Part shown: one piece after another, positions 1-8,546 of the stretch | Position numbering within the stretch: the stretch's first letter is position 1 | Layout: each line of letters opens with the position of its first letter | NCBI GenBank assembly: GCA_963739995.1 | Contig: CAVUCH010000005.1 | Location: 124,001 to 188,000, forward strand | Reading direction: 5' to 3' | DNA from: CAVUCH01 sp963739995 | GTDB lineage: Bacteria > Acidobacteriota > Vicinamibacteria > Vicinamibacterales > JAENWD01 | Length of the DNA: 64,000 nucleotides | The notes under the pieces: generated by a model | What the model was told of the DNA's origin: nothing | Seen by the model: only the letters and a program-made list of their open reading frames with translations | Databases searched by the model: none | Program-made: the position numbers and the translations under genes

Positions 1-863
1 TCGACATCGATACCTCCACGCTCGTGGACCTCGACAAGCCCACGCTCGACGAGCAGCAGGCCGTCAACTGTGACCTCGCCGCTGACTTCACCGAGTTCTG
101 CCGTCGCCACGAGCCGGAAGGCGTCACGGTATCCGTCGGCGGCGAGATCGGGGAGGTCGGCGGCAAGAACTCCGACGTCCACGAGCTGCACGCGTTCATG
201 CGCGGATACAACGCGCAGCTCCGCAAACGCGGTGAGCACGTCGGGATCAGCAAGATCAGCGTGCAGACCGGCACGGCGCACGGCGGCTTCGTCGGCGCCG
301 ACGGCAAGCTGCGGATGGACGTCCAGATCGACCTCGAGGCCCTCCGCGAGCTGTCGAGCGTTGCGCGCAGGGACTACGGCCTGGGCGGTGCGGTGCAGCA
401 CGGTGCGTCCACTCTCCCACCGTCCGCCTTCGATGCATTCCCGAAGGCCGGCGCGTGCGAGATTCACCTCGCGACCGACTTCCAGAACATGGTGTACGAC
501 CACCCGCAGTTCCCGGCGGCTCTGAAGGCCGAGATGTACGCCTGGCTGCAGCACAACGCCGCCGAAGAGCGGAAGCCTGACGATACCGAGCAGCAGTTCC
601 TCTACAAGGCCCGCAAAAAGGCCATCGGCCCCTTCAAAGCACAGCTCTGGACAATGGGCGACGACGTGAAGGCGGCGCTGGGACAGTCGCTGGAGGAGCG
701 GTTTGCGTTCCTGATGAAGCAGCTGAACGTCAGCGGCACGGCGGCCGCGGTGAGGCAGTTCGTCACGACCCCCGAAATCCCGTTCAGCCGTGAAGCGGAG
801 CTGCAGGCGGCTGCCGGCAAGATCACCGCGACCGAACGCAAAGCCGAGGGGCTGTCAGACTGA
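1..863 (+). CDS. Class II fructose-bisphosphate aldolase-family protein (5' end outside window)
   Basis: This is the C-terminal part of a class II (zinc) aldolase-like protein. The reading frame is open from base 3 with no stop, so the start lies off the left edge; the GTG at 24 is inside the gene. Visible family motifs are GGEIGEVGG, matching the E-L-G-x-x-GG block of class II ketose-bisphosphate aldolases, then SVQTGTAHGG and QHGAS (the family's zinc-ligand and phosphate-loop regions) and HLATDFQNM, matching the conserved T-D substrate segment. Such enzymes cleave or form fructose-1,6-bisphosphate or related ketose phosphates in the cytoplasm. The C-terminal 90 residues are helical and less conserved. 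Exact substrate cannot be told. It converges on the Nudix gene. Confidence 0.8.
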   Translation, partial: DIDTSTLVDLDKPTLDEQQAVNCDLAADFTEFCRRHEPEGVTVSVGGEIGEVGGKNSDVHELHAFMRGYNAQLRKRGEHVGISKISVQTGTAHGGFVGADGKLRMDVQIDLEALRELSSVARRDYGLGGAVQHGASTLPPSAFDAFPKAGACEIHLATDFQNMVYDHPQFPAALKAEMYAWLQHNAAEERKPDDTEQQFLYKARKKAIGPFKAQLWTMGDDVKAALGQSLEERFAFLMKQLNVSGTAAAVRQFVTTPEIPFSREAELQAAAGKITATERKAEGLSD

Positions 864-929
864 CGAGGCGTCGCCGACGGCTGCAGGCGTCAGGCACCCG
901 ACGCGTGCCAGAAACGCCGCGACGGTGTG

Positions 930-980
930 CAGGCCGGCAGCGTTCGGCCTGTCAGGCGTCTGAGGGCGCGTCTACGCGCC
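930..980. terminator. Candidate terminator hairpins between convergent genes
   Basis: Two perfect inverted repeats lie between the convergent aldolase and Nudix genes. CAGGCCG (930-936) pairs with CGGCCTG (945-951) around an 8-base loop. GGCGCG (965-970) pairs with CGCGCC (975-980) around a TCTA loop that overlaps the Nudix stop codon. There is no T-run, so intrinsic termination is only inferred from position. Confidence 0.35.
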
Positions 981-1487
981 GCCGTTCAGATAGTCGCGTA
1001 GTGCTTCGTACGTACTCCTGAACGCCAGTTCGTTCCAGGGGATTTCGGTGGGGGCGAACACGCGTGCCTCCAGACACTCGTCGTCCGCGCAGAGCGTTCC
1101 GCCCGTGATCGTCGCAGCGTAGACGATGATGATCGGCGTTTTCCCCGGGTACGAGTAGATGTCGACGAGCCCCTGCAGGGTGACGTCGAGGCCGCACTCC
1201 TCGCGCGCTTCCCGGATTGCGGCTGACCTGATTTCCTCGCCCCGATCGACGTACCCCCCGGGAAACACCCACTTGCCGAAACCAGGCTCGATCGCACGTC
1301 GCACGAGGACTATGCCGCCCTCCGCGGCGCGGATGATCGTGCCAACGGCGATTTTCGGATCGAGGTAGAAGACGAACCCGCACTGCGTGCACACGAGCCG
1401 CTCGGGCTCACCGGCCTTCAGGAGCCGGGGTTCGAGAGCGCCGCTGCAGATGGGGCAGAAGCGGTATGCGTCGGTGTGCTCGGGCAT
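972..1487 (-). CDS. Nudix hydrolase with N-terminal zinc ribbon
   Basis: A 171-residue pyrophosphohydrolase. The N-terminus carries a zinc ribbon with two Cys pairs (C11/C14 and C33/C36). The Nudix box follows at residues 78-100 in the form G-x5-E-x7-R-E-x-x-E-E-x-G-L, with the catalytic E-E pair present. Zinc-ribbon Nudix proteins of this layout resemble the NudC/ADP-ribose pyrophosphatase branch and usually hydrolyse nucleotide or sugar diphosphates; the substrate is not readable from sequence. Start is the ATG at 1487. No Shine-Dalgarno is obvious upstream. It is monocistronic, between convergent and divergent neighbours. Confidence 0.85.
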   Translation of the reverse strand: MPEHTDAYRFCPICSGALEPRLLKAGEPERLVCTQCGFVFYLDPKIAVGTIIRAAEGGIVLVRRAIEPGFGKWVFPGGYVDRGEEIRSAAIREAREECGLDVTLQGLVDIYSYPGKTPIIIVYAATITGGTLCADDECLEARVFAPTEIPWNELAFRSTYEALRDYLNGGA

Positions 1488-1742
1488 GGGGGGGCGCTAG
1501 TGGCTCGTCCTAGTCATCTGTAGAGCGCCGGTCGGGCGGGCATCCCGCCTGGCGGCGTTGCTCGTCGCTCGAATGCCGTGGCGGCCCGAGTCCGCTCGCG
1601 CCGCGGCGCGCAAGACCCATTACCGCCCCGCTAAAGTTTTCAGCATTCGCCCGCCCGCCGCAACCGACCGTCCCGAGCGGACCCGGGCGGCTACAGGGAG
1701 CCGTGCTCGTCGATGCAGCCACTGCGGCCGGAGTGGCGCAGG

Positions 1743-1748
1743 TATAAT
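1743..1748 (+). promoter_or_regulatory. Candidate -10 box (TATAAT) for leaderless def transcript
   Basis: A perfect TATAAT lies 9 bases upstream of the def ATG at 1758. A transcript starting about 7 bases after the box would begin within a few bases of the start codon, and no Shine-Dalgarno is present. No convincing -35 box is seen. Confidence 0.55.
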
Positions 1749-1757
1749 CCCGAAGCC

Positions 1758-2291
1758 ATGTCCATCCTCAAGGTCGCGCGCATGGGACACCCCGTCCTGC
1801 GCAAGCGGGCGCGTGCGCTCGACCGGGCAGACCTGAAGTCATCGGACGTCCAGAAGCTGATCGACGACATGATCGAAACGATGGGCGAGTACCACGGCAT
1901 CGGTCTCGCGGCCCCCCAGGTGCACGAGGGCGTGCGCATCTTTATCGCGGGAATGCAGGAGGATGGGGCCGACGATGAAGAGGAGCCCGGCATCGTGGCG
2001 GTGCCGTTCGTGAATCCCGAGATCGTCCCGATCGGGAATCAGAAGGAAACGGACTGGGAAGGCTGCCTGAGCATACCGGATGTCCGCGGCAGGGTCCCGC
2101 GTTACGCGCGGGTCAAGATCCGGGGGCTGGACCGCGAGGGCGCACGACAGGAACTGCAGCTGGCCGGCTTCGAGGCGCGCGTGGTCCAGCACGAAAACGA
2201 TCACCTCGACGGCGTTCTCTTCTTCGACCGGATGCCGTCTCTGGAGACGCTGACCTTCCTCGACGAATACGGCAAATTCTGGCGGGACTAG
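1758..2291 (+). CDS. def: Peptide deformylase
   Basis: Removes the formyl group from the initiator methionine of nascent proteins. All three family motifs are present in the 177-residue product: GIGLAAPQV (47-55), EGCLS (101-105, metal-ligand Cys103) and HENDH (145-149, the HExxH metal site with catalytic Glu). An upstream in-frame start at 1713 is possible, but the ATG at 1758 fits the family N-terminus (S-I-L-K-V) and sits just after a TATAAT box. It heads a + strand run of genes with thyX-like 13 bases downstream. No formyltransferase (fmt) gene is adjacent, although that partner is often found next to def. Confidence 0.95.
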   Translation: MSILKVARMGHPVLRKRARALDRADLKSSDVQKLIDDMIETMGEYHGIGLAAPQVHEGVRIFIAGMQEDGADDEEEPGIVAVPFVNPEIVPIGNQKETDWEGCLSIPDVRGRVPRYARVKIRGLDREGARQELQLAGFEARVVQHENDHLDGVLFFDRMPSLETLTFLDEYGKFWRD

Positions 2292-2304
2292 CTGCGACAC
2301 TGAC

Positions 2305-3858
2305 ATGGCCTTGTCGATCCCGAGCCTTGGCACCGCCGCTCCCATCGTGACCCTGCGGAACGCGCCCGTGCATGCGTTCGACGGCGCCATCGCGGCGGCC
2401 CGGACCTGCTACTCACCGCGCGTCGTTGCGGCACATGAAGTCACCGACCGGCAGCGCGACACCATCGGCGCGCTCACCTTCGAGGCCGGGCACCACACGG
2501 TCTACCAGCACGCGCACTTCGAGTTCGGTCTCGAGAACATCTCGCGACAGCTCGTCTGGAGCGTGCTGCACGGGTATCCGTTCTACAACTCCGAGCAATC
2601 GAGCCAGCGGTACGTCAAGCTGAAGGAGCCACGCGCCTTCGTGCCGCCGATCTCCGGAGAGGCGCTCGAGGTGTACGAGCGTGCCGTGCTCTCCGCGTGG
2701 GAGGTATACGCAGAGCTCTCGGCCCTGCTGAAAGACGATGCCTTCGCCATCCTGAAGGAGCTGAGGTACGTGACGCCGCGCGTGAGCGCGGATCGTTTGA
2801 AGGGGATCGAGCGCGAGGCGGAAAAGAAGGCGATCGAAACGGCGCGATACGTGATCCCCATTGCGGCGTTCACCTCGATGGTGCACACGATTTCGGGCAT
2901 CACGCTTCACCGGCTGCGGCGGATGAGCGCGGCCGGTGATACGCCGTATGAAGCATCCGTCGTCATCGGACGGATGGTGGATCTCGTGCGCGAGCTCGAT
3001 CCGTTGTTCTTCGAGAAGGTCGGCTGCGAGGAGCTCGCCGCATCGGACCTGCCCGAATCGGGATTTCCACGCCCCCGCGGCAGCGGCGACGCGTTTGTCC
3101 GCGAGTTCGACACACGGCTCGATGGACGGGTCTCCCGGTTGATCGACAGCTCGCCGGACGCCCCAGGTATCATCGCCGAGGCCGTGCGCGTCACATTCGG
3201 CCTCACGGCCGACGAGATGTCGGACGCGGAGGCTCTCGATCGCGTGCTGAACCCGGCACGCAATCGATACCGCCTGGACGTGATGAACGTGTCGTACCAC
3301 TCGCCGATGATGCGTGGCCTGCACCACGCCTCGTACACGTTCGCCAAGCGCCTGAGTCACACCGCGGATTCGCAGGATCAGCGTCACCGGATGGTTCCCG
3401 CATCGCGGCCGGTGATGACGTTCGCGGACACCGTGGCTCCGGATTTCGTCGTGCCCCGGCTCATCGCGGCAAATGCACAGGCGCTGGCCGTGTACCAGGA
3501 TGCGATGCAGAACGCATGGCGCGCGAAGAACCGGCTGCTCGAGCTCGGCGTGCCCCTGGAGTTCGCGCTGTACGTGCTGCCGAATGCGAAGACGCTGCGG
3601 ATGGTGGAATCGGGCGCGCTCATCGCGCTCCTGCACAAGTGGACGCTCCGCACCTGCTTCAACGCGCAGGAGGAGATCTATCTCGCCTCGATGGACGAGG
3701 TTGCGCAGGTGCGCGAGAAGCACCCGCAGCTCGCAAGATACGTCGGCCCACCGTGCGTCGTCCGCAACGGCCTGATCTCGCCGCGCTGCACCGAGGGGAC
3801 GCATTTCTGCGGGGTCCCCGTGTGGCGCAGCTTCCCCGACGTCGTACGACGTCTTTGA
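2305..3858 (+). CDS. thyX: Double-length FAD-dependent thymidylate synthase-like protein
   Basis: A 517-residue protein related to ThyX, which makes dTMP from dUMP using methylenetetrahydrofolate, NADPH and FAD. It is about twice the usual ThyX length (about 220-250) and looks like two ThyX-type halves. The family signature RHRxxSxNEqSxRY seems divided: the N-terminal half has NSEQSSQRY (95-103) but LHG where RHR is expected, while the C-terminal half has QRHR near residue 360 followed by a conserved Ser but no NEQS-RY. Start ATG lies 13 bases after def. Activity is likely but unproven; a ThyX-derived protein of another function is possible. Confidence 0.75.
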   Translation: MALSIPSLGTAAPIVTLRNAPVHAFDGAIAAARTCYSPRVVAAHEVTDRQRDTIGALTFEAGHHTVYQHAHFEFGLENISRQLVWSVLHGYPFYNSEQSSQRYVKLKEPRAFVPPISGEALEVYERAVLSAWEVYAELSALLKDDAFAILKELRYVTPRVSADRLKGIEREAEKKAIETARYVIPIAAFTSMVHTISGITLHRLRRMSAAGDTPYEASVVIGRMVDLVRELDPLFFEKVGCEELAASDLPESGFPRPRGSGDAFVREFDTRLDGRVSRLIDSSPDAPGIIAEAVRVTFGLTADEMSDAEALDRVLNPARNRYRLDVMNVSYHSPMMRGLHHASYTFAKRLSHTADSQDQRHRMVPASRPVMTFADTVAPDFVVPRLIAANAQALAVYQDAMQNAWRAKNRLLELGVPLEFALYVLPNAKTLRMVESGALIALLHKWTLRTCFNAQEEIYLASMDEVAQVREKHPQLARYVGPPCVVRNGLISPRCTEGTHFCGVPVWRSFPDVVRRL

Positions 3859-3870
3859 CGCCGCCGCCTC

Positions 3871-5049
3871 GTGTCGCCCCTCCTGATCATCTTCGTCACC
3901 GTCTTCATCGATCTGCTCGGATTCGGCATCATCATTCCCCTGCTGCCGTTCTACGCGGAGCATTTCGGCGCGTCGGCGTTGGTCGTGGGCCTGCTGTCGT
4001 CCTCGTTCTCCCTTGCGCAGTTCCTGTTTGCGCCGTTCTGGGGGCGGTTATCCGATCGGATCGGACGCAGGCCCGTGATCCTGATTGGGCTGCTCGGTTC
4101 GGCGCTGTCGTATGCGTTCTTTGCCCTGGCCACCTCCCTTCCGATGCTCTTTGTCGCAAGGAGCCTGGCTGGCATCGCGGGCGCCAACATTCCGACCGCG
4201 CAGGCGTTCATTGCCGATACGACGACGGCCGAGACGCGTGCCCGGGGAATGGGATTGATTGGGGCGGCCTTCGGCCTGGGTTTCATCTTCGGCCCGGCGA
4301 TCGGCGGGTTCCTCAGCCACTGGGGCTACGCGGCGCCCGCGTGGTTTGCCGCAGCGCTGTCGCTGGGGAACTTTGTGGCCGCGCTGTTTCTCCTGCCGGA
4401 GTCACGGCCGCCGCATGCGAGAGACGTATCGAGGCCGGGCCGTTTCGAAGTCATCCGGCGTGCGGTGACACAGCCGAACCTGCCGATGGTGCTCGTTGTG
4501 TACTTCCTCGTGGTCACGGCGTTCGCGAGCTTCGAGGCGACCTTCGCTCTCTACAGCGAGCGGCGCTTCGGGTTCACGCCCGCGACGATCGGGTATATGT
4601 TCGCGTGGATTGGCGTCGTGCTGGCCACCGTGCAGGGTGTGCTGGTGGGACGCGTGGTGAAGATTATCGGGGAGAAGCAGCTCGTTCCCCTGGCCATCTT
4701 CGCGATTGCACTGGCGCTCGGCCTCGTGCCGGTCGCGGGTTCGGTGCCGCTGTTGGCCGCCGTCGCCGGCCTGCTCGCGCTTGGAATGGGGTTCAACAGC
4801 CCTTCGCTGCTGTCGGCAATCTCACAACTGGCCGATGCACGGGACCAGGGCAGCACGCTCGGCGTTTCGCAGTCGCTGGGCAGCCTGGCGCGGATCATCG
4901 GACCGCTCTGGGGCGGATGGGTGTTCGACGAGTTCGGGATCGGGTTCCCGTTCTTCACGTCCGCGGGGGTCATGCTCCTCGCCTGCGCTCTCAGCGTGGT
5001 TGCCTTCAACCGCGTCGAGCTCGGCCCGGTCCGGACCAGGACGGTCTGA
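3871..5049 (+). CDS. MFS transporter (TetA/multidrug type)
   Basis: A 392-residue inner-membrane carrier with about 12 hydrophobic segments. The motif A loop after the second segment reads GRLSDRIGRRPV, typical of drug:H+ antiporters of the TetA/DHA1 group. The N-terminus FVTVFIDLLGFGIIIPLLP is characteristic of this group. Start is a GTG 12 bases after the thyX-like stop; no strong ribosome site is seen. It is probably co-transcribed with def and thyX. Substrate unknown; efflux of drugs or metabolites is inferred from family only. Confidence 0.88.
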   Translation: MSPLLIIFVTVFIDLLGFGIIIPLLPFYAEHFGASALVVGLLSSSFSLAQFLFAPFWGRLSDRIGRRPVILIGLLGSALSYAFFALATSLPMLFVARSLAGIAGANIPTAQAFIADTTTAETRARGMGLIGAAFGLGFIFGPAIGGFLSHWGYAAPAWFAAALSLGNFVAALFLLPESRPPHARDVSRPGRFEVIRRAVTQPNLPMVLVVYFLVVTAFASFEATFALYSERRFGFTPATIGYMFAWIGVVLATVQGVLVGRVVKIIGEKQLVPLAIFAIALALGLVPVAGSVPLLAAVAGLLALGMGFNSPSLLSAISQLADARDQGSTLGVSQSLGSLARIIGPLWGGWVFDEFGIGFPFFTSAGVMLLACALSVVAFNRVELGPVRTRTV

Positions 5050-5067
5050 GCCTGACAGGAACAAGCC

Positions 5068-5457
5068 ATGACGACGTTCGAACACGAAATCGAAGTCCGC
5101 TTCCGCGATTGTGATGCCCTCGGTCATGTCAACAATGCCGTGTACCTGACGTATCTGGAACAGGCACGCTTTGCACATTGGCAGCGCCTGACGGGCGTGA
5201 CCGGCATCCCGCGCAGCTTCATCCTGGCGCGTGTCGAGTGCGACTACCGTGCCCCGGCGATGGCCGGTGAACGCCTCATCGTCCGGCTGCACGTCGCATC
5301 CGTGGGCAACTCGAGCTTCACCTTCGAGTACCAGATCGTGAATGGCCGGACTCGGCAGGTCGTTGCGACCGCACGGACGGTGCAGGTGATGTACGACTAT
5401 GTGGCGGCGCGTTCCGTACGGATCCCGGATGACGTGAGGGCGCGCCTCGAAGGGTAA
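5068..5457 (+). CDS. Acyl-CoA thioesterase, 4HBT/YbgC-FadM type
   Basis: A 129-residue hotdog-fold thioesterase. The N-terminus RFRDCDALGHVNN matches the YbgC/FadM active-site motif (R-x-x-D-x-D-x-x-G-H-V-N-N) that holds the catalytic Asp. These enzymes hydrolyse acyl-CoA or 4-hydroxybenzoyl-CoA thioesters. It lies 18 bases after the MFS gene and 2 bases before the glutaredoxin-like gene, so it is part of the same transcription run. Chain-length preference is not readable. Confidence 0.88.
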   Translation: MTTFEHEIEVRFRDCDALGHVNNAVYLTYLEQARFAHWQRLTGVTGIPRSFILARVECDYRAPAMAGERLIVRLHVASVGNSSFTFEYQIVNGRTRQVVATARTVQVMYDYVAARSVRIPDDVRARLEG

Positions 5458-5459
5458 TC

Positions 5460-5669
5460 ATGGTCATCATCTTCGGCAAGGACTCGTGTCCGTACACGAC
5501 GGCTGCGCGTGATGACTACTCGTCGCGCGGCGTGCCGTTCGAATACGTGAACGTGAAGAAGAACCCGAAGCGGCTGCCGGAGATGCTGCAGCATAGCGGC
5601 GGCCGTCGTGCCGTGCCGGTTATCGTCGAAGACGGCGTGGTCACGATCGGCTTCGACGGCGGGACTTGA
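5460..5669 (+). CDS. Small glutaredoxin-like protein (CPYT)
   Basis: A 69-residue thioredoxin-fold protein with C10-P-Y-T in place of the dithiol CPYC, thus a monothiol type. The cis-Pro segment is AVPVIV and the C-terminus has a glycine-rich GFDGGT. The short length and the opening IIFGKDSCPYT resemble the Uxx-star (seleno)protein group, in which the first active-site residue can be selenocysteine; here it is an ordinary Cys codon (TGT). That assignment is from memory and tentative. Likely a cytoplasmic thiol-redox protein. It begins 2 bases after the thioesterase stop. Confidence 0.75.
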   Translation: MVIIFGKDSCPYTTAARDDYSSRGVPFEYVNVKKNPKRLPEMLQHSGGRRAVPVIVEDGVVTIGFDGGT

Positions 5670-5678
5670 GGCGTTTGA

Positions 5679-5697
5679 GGGCCGCAGTTCGCGGCCC
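5679..5697. terminator. Candidate bidirectional terminator hairpin
   Basis: GGGCCGC (5679-5685) and GCGGCCC (5691-5697) form a perfect 7-bp stem with a 5-base loop in the 59-base gap between the convergent glutaredoxin-like and sulfatase-fold genes. It lacks a T-tract on either strand, so the role is inferred from position. Confidence 0.45.
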
Positions 5698-5728
5698 CGC
5701 ACCCGCGCTTCGCAGCCGGCTCCAGCCG

Positions 5729-8332
5729 TCACTCCTCTTGGCGGCCGCGATCGTTCTCTGCCTGCTTCAGCTGCCGCTCCTGCCACTTGCCAACCTGCAG
5801 AATGACGTGCCGCACCGCCACCCCCAGCCTTCTCGCGTCGCTGCGATCCCTTGGCCGTGTGGCGTTGCTGGCGAGCACGACGGTCAGCTGATCCCCCGTC
5901 AGATCGCACGCCGTCAGCGGTAGCGTGGCTTCCCACTCCGGCTTCGGCACCACGCCTTCGTAAAGCGCGCATCCGTTCACCGTCACCGTGAGTCTCGTCG
6001 TCGGCTCGACCGCGCGCGCGATCTTCAGGCGAATCGCCAAAGGCTTCCGTCCGAGCAGCGGGACTGTCAATGACGCGTTGGCCCGCGTCCAGCGAATCAC
6101 GTCGTCTCCCATCCGTTCATGCCGCCGGAAGCCCCGGACGCGCACGTCCCAGTAGTGCTCGGCGCTTCCGGAGATCAGGTTCAGGTCTTCGGGCGGGGAC
6201 GTCGGCCGCTGCAGCCGGACAAGCACCGTCTGGGCATCTGACTCGTCGATCAGGAACACGTCCAGCGAGTTTCCGCCGCGGCGCCAAGTGTCGAGCGGGG
6301 GCGTGGCGAGCCATCCGGACTTCGAAGTCCACGTTCGCGTGACTGCCTGAATCACCCCATTCACGGCAACGGCGAGATATGCGGGATCAGCGCCCTTGCT
6401 TCGGCCCCGCAGGTCACCGCTGACGTCGAACGGAACGGCGTCAGCGTCCGGGTTGAACTGCGCATACCGCGAGACATGCCGGACGTCGGTGATCTCAGGA
6501 CTGGCGACGACCCGATAATCGGTAACGGGATGCCCGACCAGCTCGGCGAAGCGTGGCGGCCTGGGAATGCGGTACACGTTCGCCCGGCCAAACGTTTCCA
6601 GACGGCGCCGCAGCACCTTGTCAACCGGCGGCCCGTCGGCGCCATACCGCTGGCCCGTACTCTCGCCGGCAGCGGCAATCCGCTTCTCCGGGCGGGGCGG
6701 AACCGAGACGTCGAGTATCGATGCGCCATCCGTAGCCCAGGGGAGCCGGAGGCCGAGCACGTGAGCAGCCGTCGGCGCGATGTCCACGGCCTCGACGTTG
6801 CGATCGCTGACGCGTTGGCCGTGCTCGTTGACCTCCGGAAACAGGGCGGAGGTCTGGACACCAGCCGGAAACTTGATGAACAGCGGTACGCGCATGATCT
6901 CGGTCACGTTCGCGGGCGAAAGGGTCCGATTGGGCTCGCCCGCCATGAAGGCGACTCCGTGATCCGCGGTGATCACCACCAGTGCGCGCTCGTACAGACC
7001 GGTCTCCTTCAGCCGGGCAACCACCCGGCCCACCAGGCGATCGATGAACCCCACCTGCAGCAGATGACGCTGCTGGTTCTGGGCGAGCTCCCACTCGTCG
7101 GTCAGTGGAACCTCCCGCAGGGCACCCGGCAGCGGCGCCAGCGACGAGTTGCGTTGACCGCTCGGCAGGAGCGCCCAGGGCTGATGTGGCAGCAGGGTAT
7201 GGAGAAAGTACAGCGTGGGCTGCTGATCGGACGCGCTGATACCGTCGACGAAGGACCTGACGAGTAGCCGCCGATCCTCCATGAAGCGCTTGTCGTGGCT
7301 TCTTTTCCGCGCGCGCGGCGACACATCCATCCCGGCGTCCGCCCCCCGCTTGAAGCCGGCCCACTGTTCGGTCAGGTCGGGCAGTTGCAGGCGCTTGTGC
7401 AGATCGGGCGTGAGAAACACATACGCGGCGATGATCGAGAGGTCCGCGCCGATGCCGGAGAGGCGCGTGCGAACCGTGTCAGTCGGGTCGAGACACAACG
7501 ACCGGGGGCACAGTGCCGACAGCGACTCGATCACCTCGAACCGGTGCGTTCTGCCGAGAAAGGAAAAGAGCGTATCCGGATAATTCCCGGACGTTGGCAC
7601 CGCGTCCCCTTTGGGGCGAAGTCCCGTAACAATTGGCGGCAGCGCCCAGCGGGTGTAGGCACTGACCGTGGTGGCGTTCCTGAACCAGACTGCGTCGTGG
7701 GCCAGAGCCGACATGTTGGGATAGAGGCTTGGATCGATATTGCGATGCTCGTCGAGGAGCGATACGAGGGGCAGCTCGTCGAAGACGATCAGCACGATCG
7801 GCGCCGGACGAAAGCCAGCCGTCCCAGGCTCGGCCGGCGCAGACCGCTTCGTTTCGGGCAGGATGATGCGGCGGATGCCGGGCTGCTGCGCAAACGCGAC
7901 AGGCACGATCACGATGCCTGCGGCGAGCACCGTGAAGAAGCTGCGAAACCCGGCGAAGCGGCTGTACGACACGGCGGCGATCAGACCCGTGGCCAGCGCG
8001 GGCGCAGCGGCGACGGTCCACGTCCTGACCCCCAGTTGCTTCTGCACCTGCACCGCCACCAGCCCCACCAGCACCGTCACGATCGTGCCGGTGATTATCG
8101 AGCGGGGGCGGAAACCCAGCAGATCAGCCAGCCACACCAACGCGATGGGCGCAAGAGGTGCCACCAAGAGCAGTGCCACCAGGAGCAGCAGGACGTCGGT
8201 CGGCCCGGCGCGATGAGCGACGAAGAACTCGGGGGCGCGGCCCACAACGTCGAGCAGCGGCTGCACGACGGCGACCGCCCAGAGGCCTGCCACATGAAGT
8301 GCGGTCAGGAGAAAGGAGCGCTTACTCCCCAT
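5729..8332 (-). CDS. Membrane protein of sulfatase/alkaline phosphatase fold, copy 1
   Basis: An 867-residue protein. Residues about 10-150 hold four to five hydrophobic segments; a sulfatase-type catalytic domain spans about 175-560 and a beta-rich C-terminal region of about 300 residues follows. Metal-site motifs are visible: IVFDELP (first Asp) and ITADHGVAF (D-H pair). In the nucleophile loop, where sulfatases have C/S-x-P-S-R before a T-G, this protein has YTRWALPPIVTG with Thr in the Cys place. That argues against a formylglycine sulfatase and towards a phosphoethanolamine- or phosphoglycerol-transferase-like or hydrolase role at the cell envelope. The paralogue at 11364-13937 keeps the same Thr. 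Start ATG at 8332; divergent from the glycosyltransferase. Confidence 0.75.
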   Translation of the reverse strand: MGSKRSFLLTALHVAGLWAVAVVQPLLDVVGRAPEFFVAHRAGPTDVLLLLVALLLVAPLAPIALVWLADLLGFRPRSIITGTIVTVLVGLVAVQVQKQLGVRTWTVAAAPALATGLIAAVSYSRFAGFRSFFTVLAAGIVIVPVAFAQQPGIRRIILPETKRSAPAEPGTAGFRPAPIVLIVFDELPLVSLLDEHRNIDPSLYPNMSALAHDAVWFRNATTVSAYTRWALPPIVTGLRPKGDAVPTSGNYPDTLFSFLGRTHRFEVIESLSALCPRSLCLDPTDTVRTRLSGIGADLSIIAAYVFLTPDLHKRLQLPDLTEQWAGFKRGADAGMDVSPRARKRSHDKRFMEDRRLLVRSFVDGISASDQQPTLYFLHTLLPHQPWALLPSGQRNSSLAPLPGALREVPLTDEWELAQNQQRHLLQVGFIDRLVGRVVARLKETGLYERALVVITADHGVAFMAGEPNRTLSPANVTEIMRVPLFIKFPAGVQTSALFPEVNEHGQRVSDRNVEAVDIAPTAAHVLGLRLPWATDGASILDVSVPPRPEKRIAAAGESTGQRYGADGPPVDKVLRRRLETFGRANVYRIPRPPRFAELVGHPVTDYRVVASPEITDVRHVSRYAQFNPDADAVPFDVSGDLRGRSKGADPAYLAVAVNGVIQAVTRTWTSKSGWLATPPLDTWRRGGNSLDVFLIDESDAQTVLVRLQRPTSPPEDLNLISGSAEHYWDVRVRGFRRHERMGDDVIRWTRANASLTVPLLGRKPLAIRLKIARAVEPTTRLTVTVNGCALYEGVVPKPEWEATLPLTACDLTGDQLTVVLASNATRPRDRSDARRLGVAVRHVILQVGKWQERQLKQAENDRGRQEE

Positions 8333-8517
8333 CGCGGTTCACTCCGCCATCGCTCATCTCGGCGACGCAGCCGGTCGCATGGCCTTCGCGTATCGGCCAT
8401 TCAGCGACCCGAAAGCGCGCAAAGTCCCGCCGTCCCATTTCAGGATCATTTTATTCGGCCAATGGATCTTCGCAGTTGTTCGAGGAGCAGGCGCGGCCGG
8501 ATGGATGCGTCGCCGAT

Positions 8518-8546
8518 TTGACTCGCATACCGCGCCGCCCTACGCT
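8518..8546 (+). promoter_or_regulatory. Sigma70-type promoter TTGACT-N17-TACGCT
   Basis: TTGACT (8518-8523) and TACGCT (8541-8546) are spaced by 17 bases, ahead of the TMEM260-like gene. The spacer and flanks match the promoter at 14135-14163 in about 35 of 41 positions, far beyond what the hexamers need. Confidence 0.65.

Noticed and set aside
1535..1549. GGCGGG-CAT-CCCGCC hairpin upstream of def
   Set aside because: Lies between divergent genes where no terminator is expected; no family of regulatory RNA is recognisable.
2413..3963. 516-codon open frame on - opposite thyX-like gene
   Set aside because: No motif, no start context; the + frame is a recognisable ThyX relative.
7295..8521. 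408-codon open frame on + opposite the first sulfatase-fold gene
   Set aside because: Low-complexity Arg/Gln/His product; the minus gene has a paralogue conserved at protein level.
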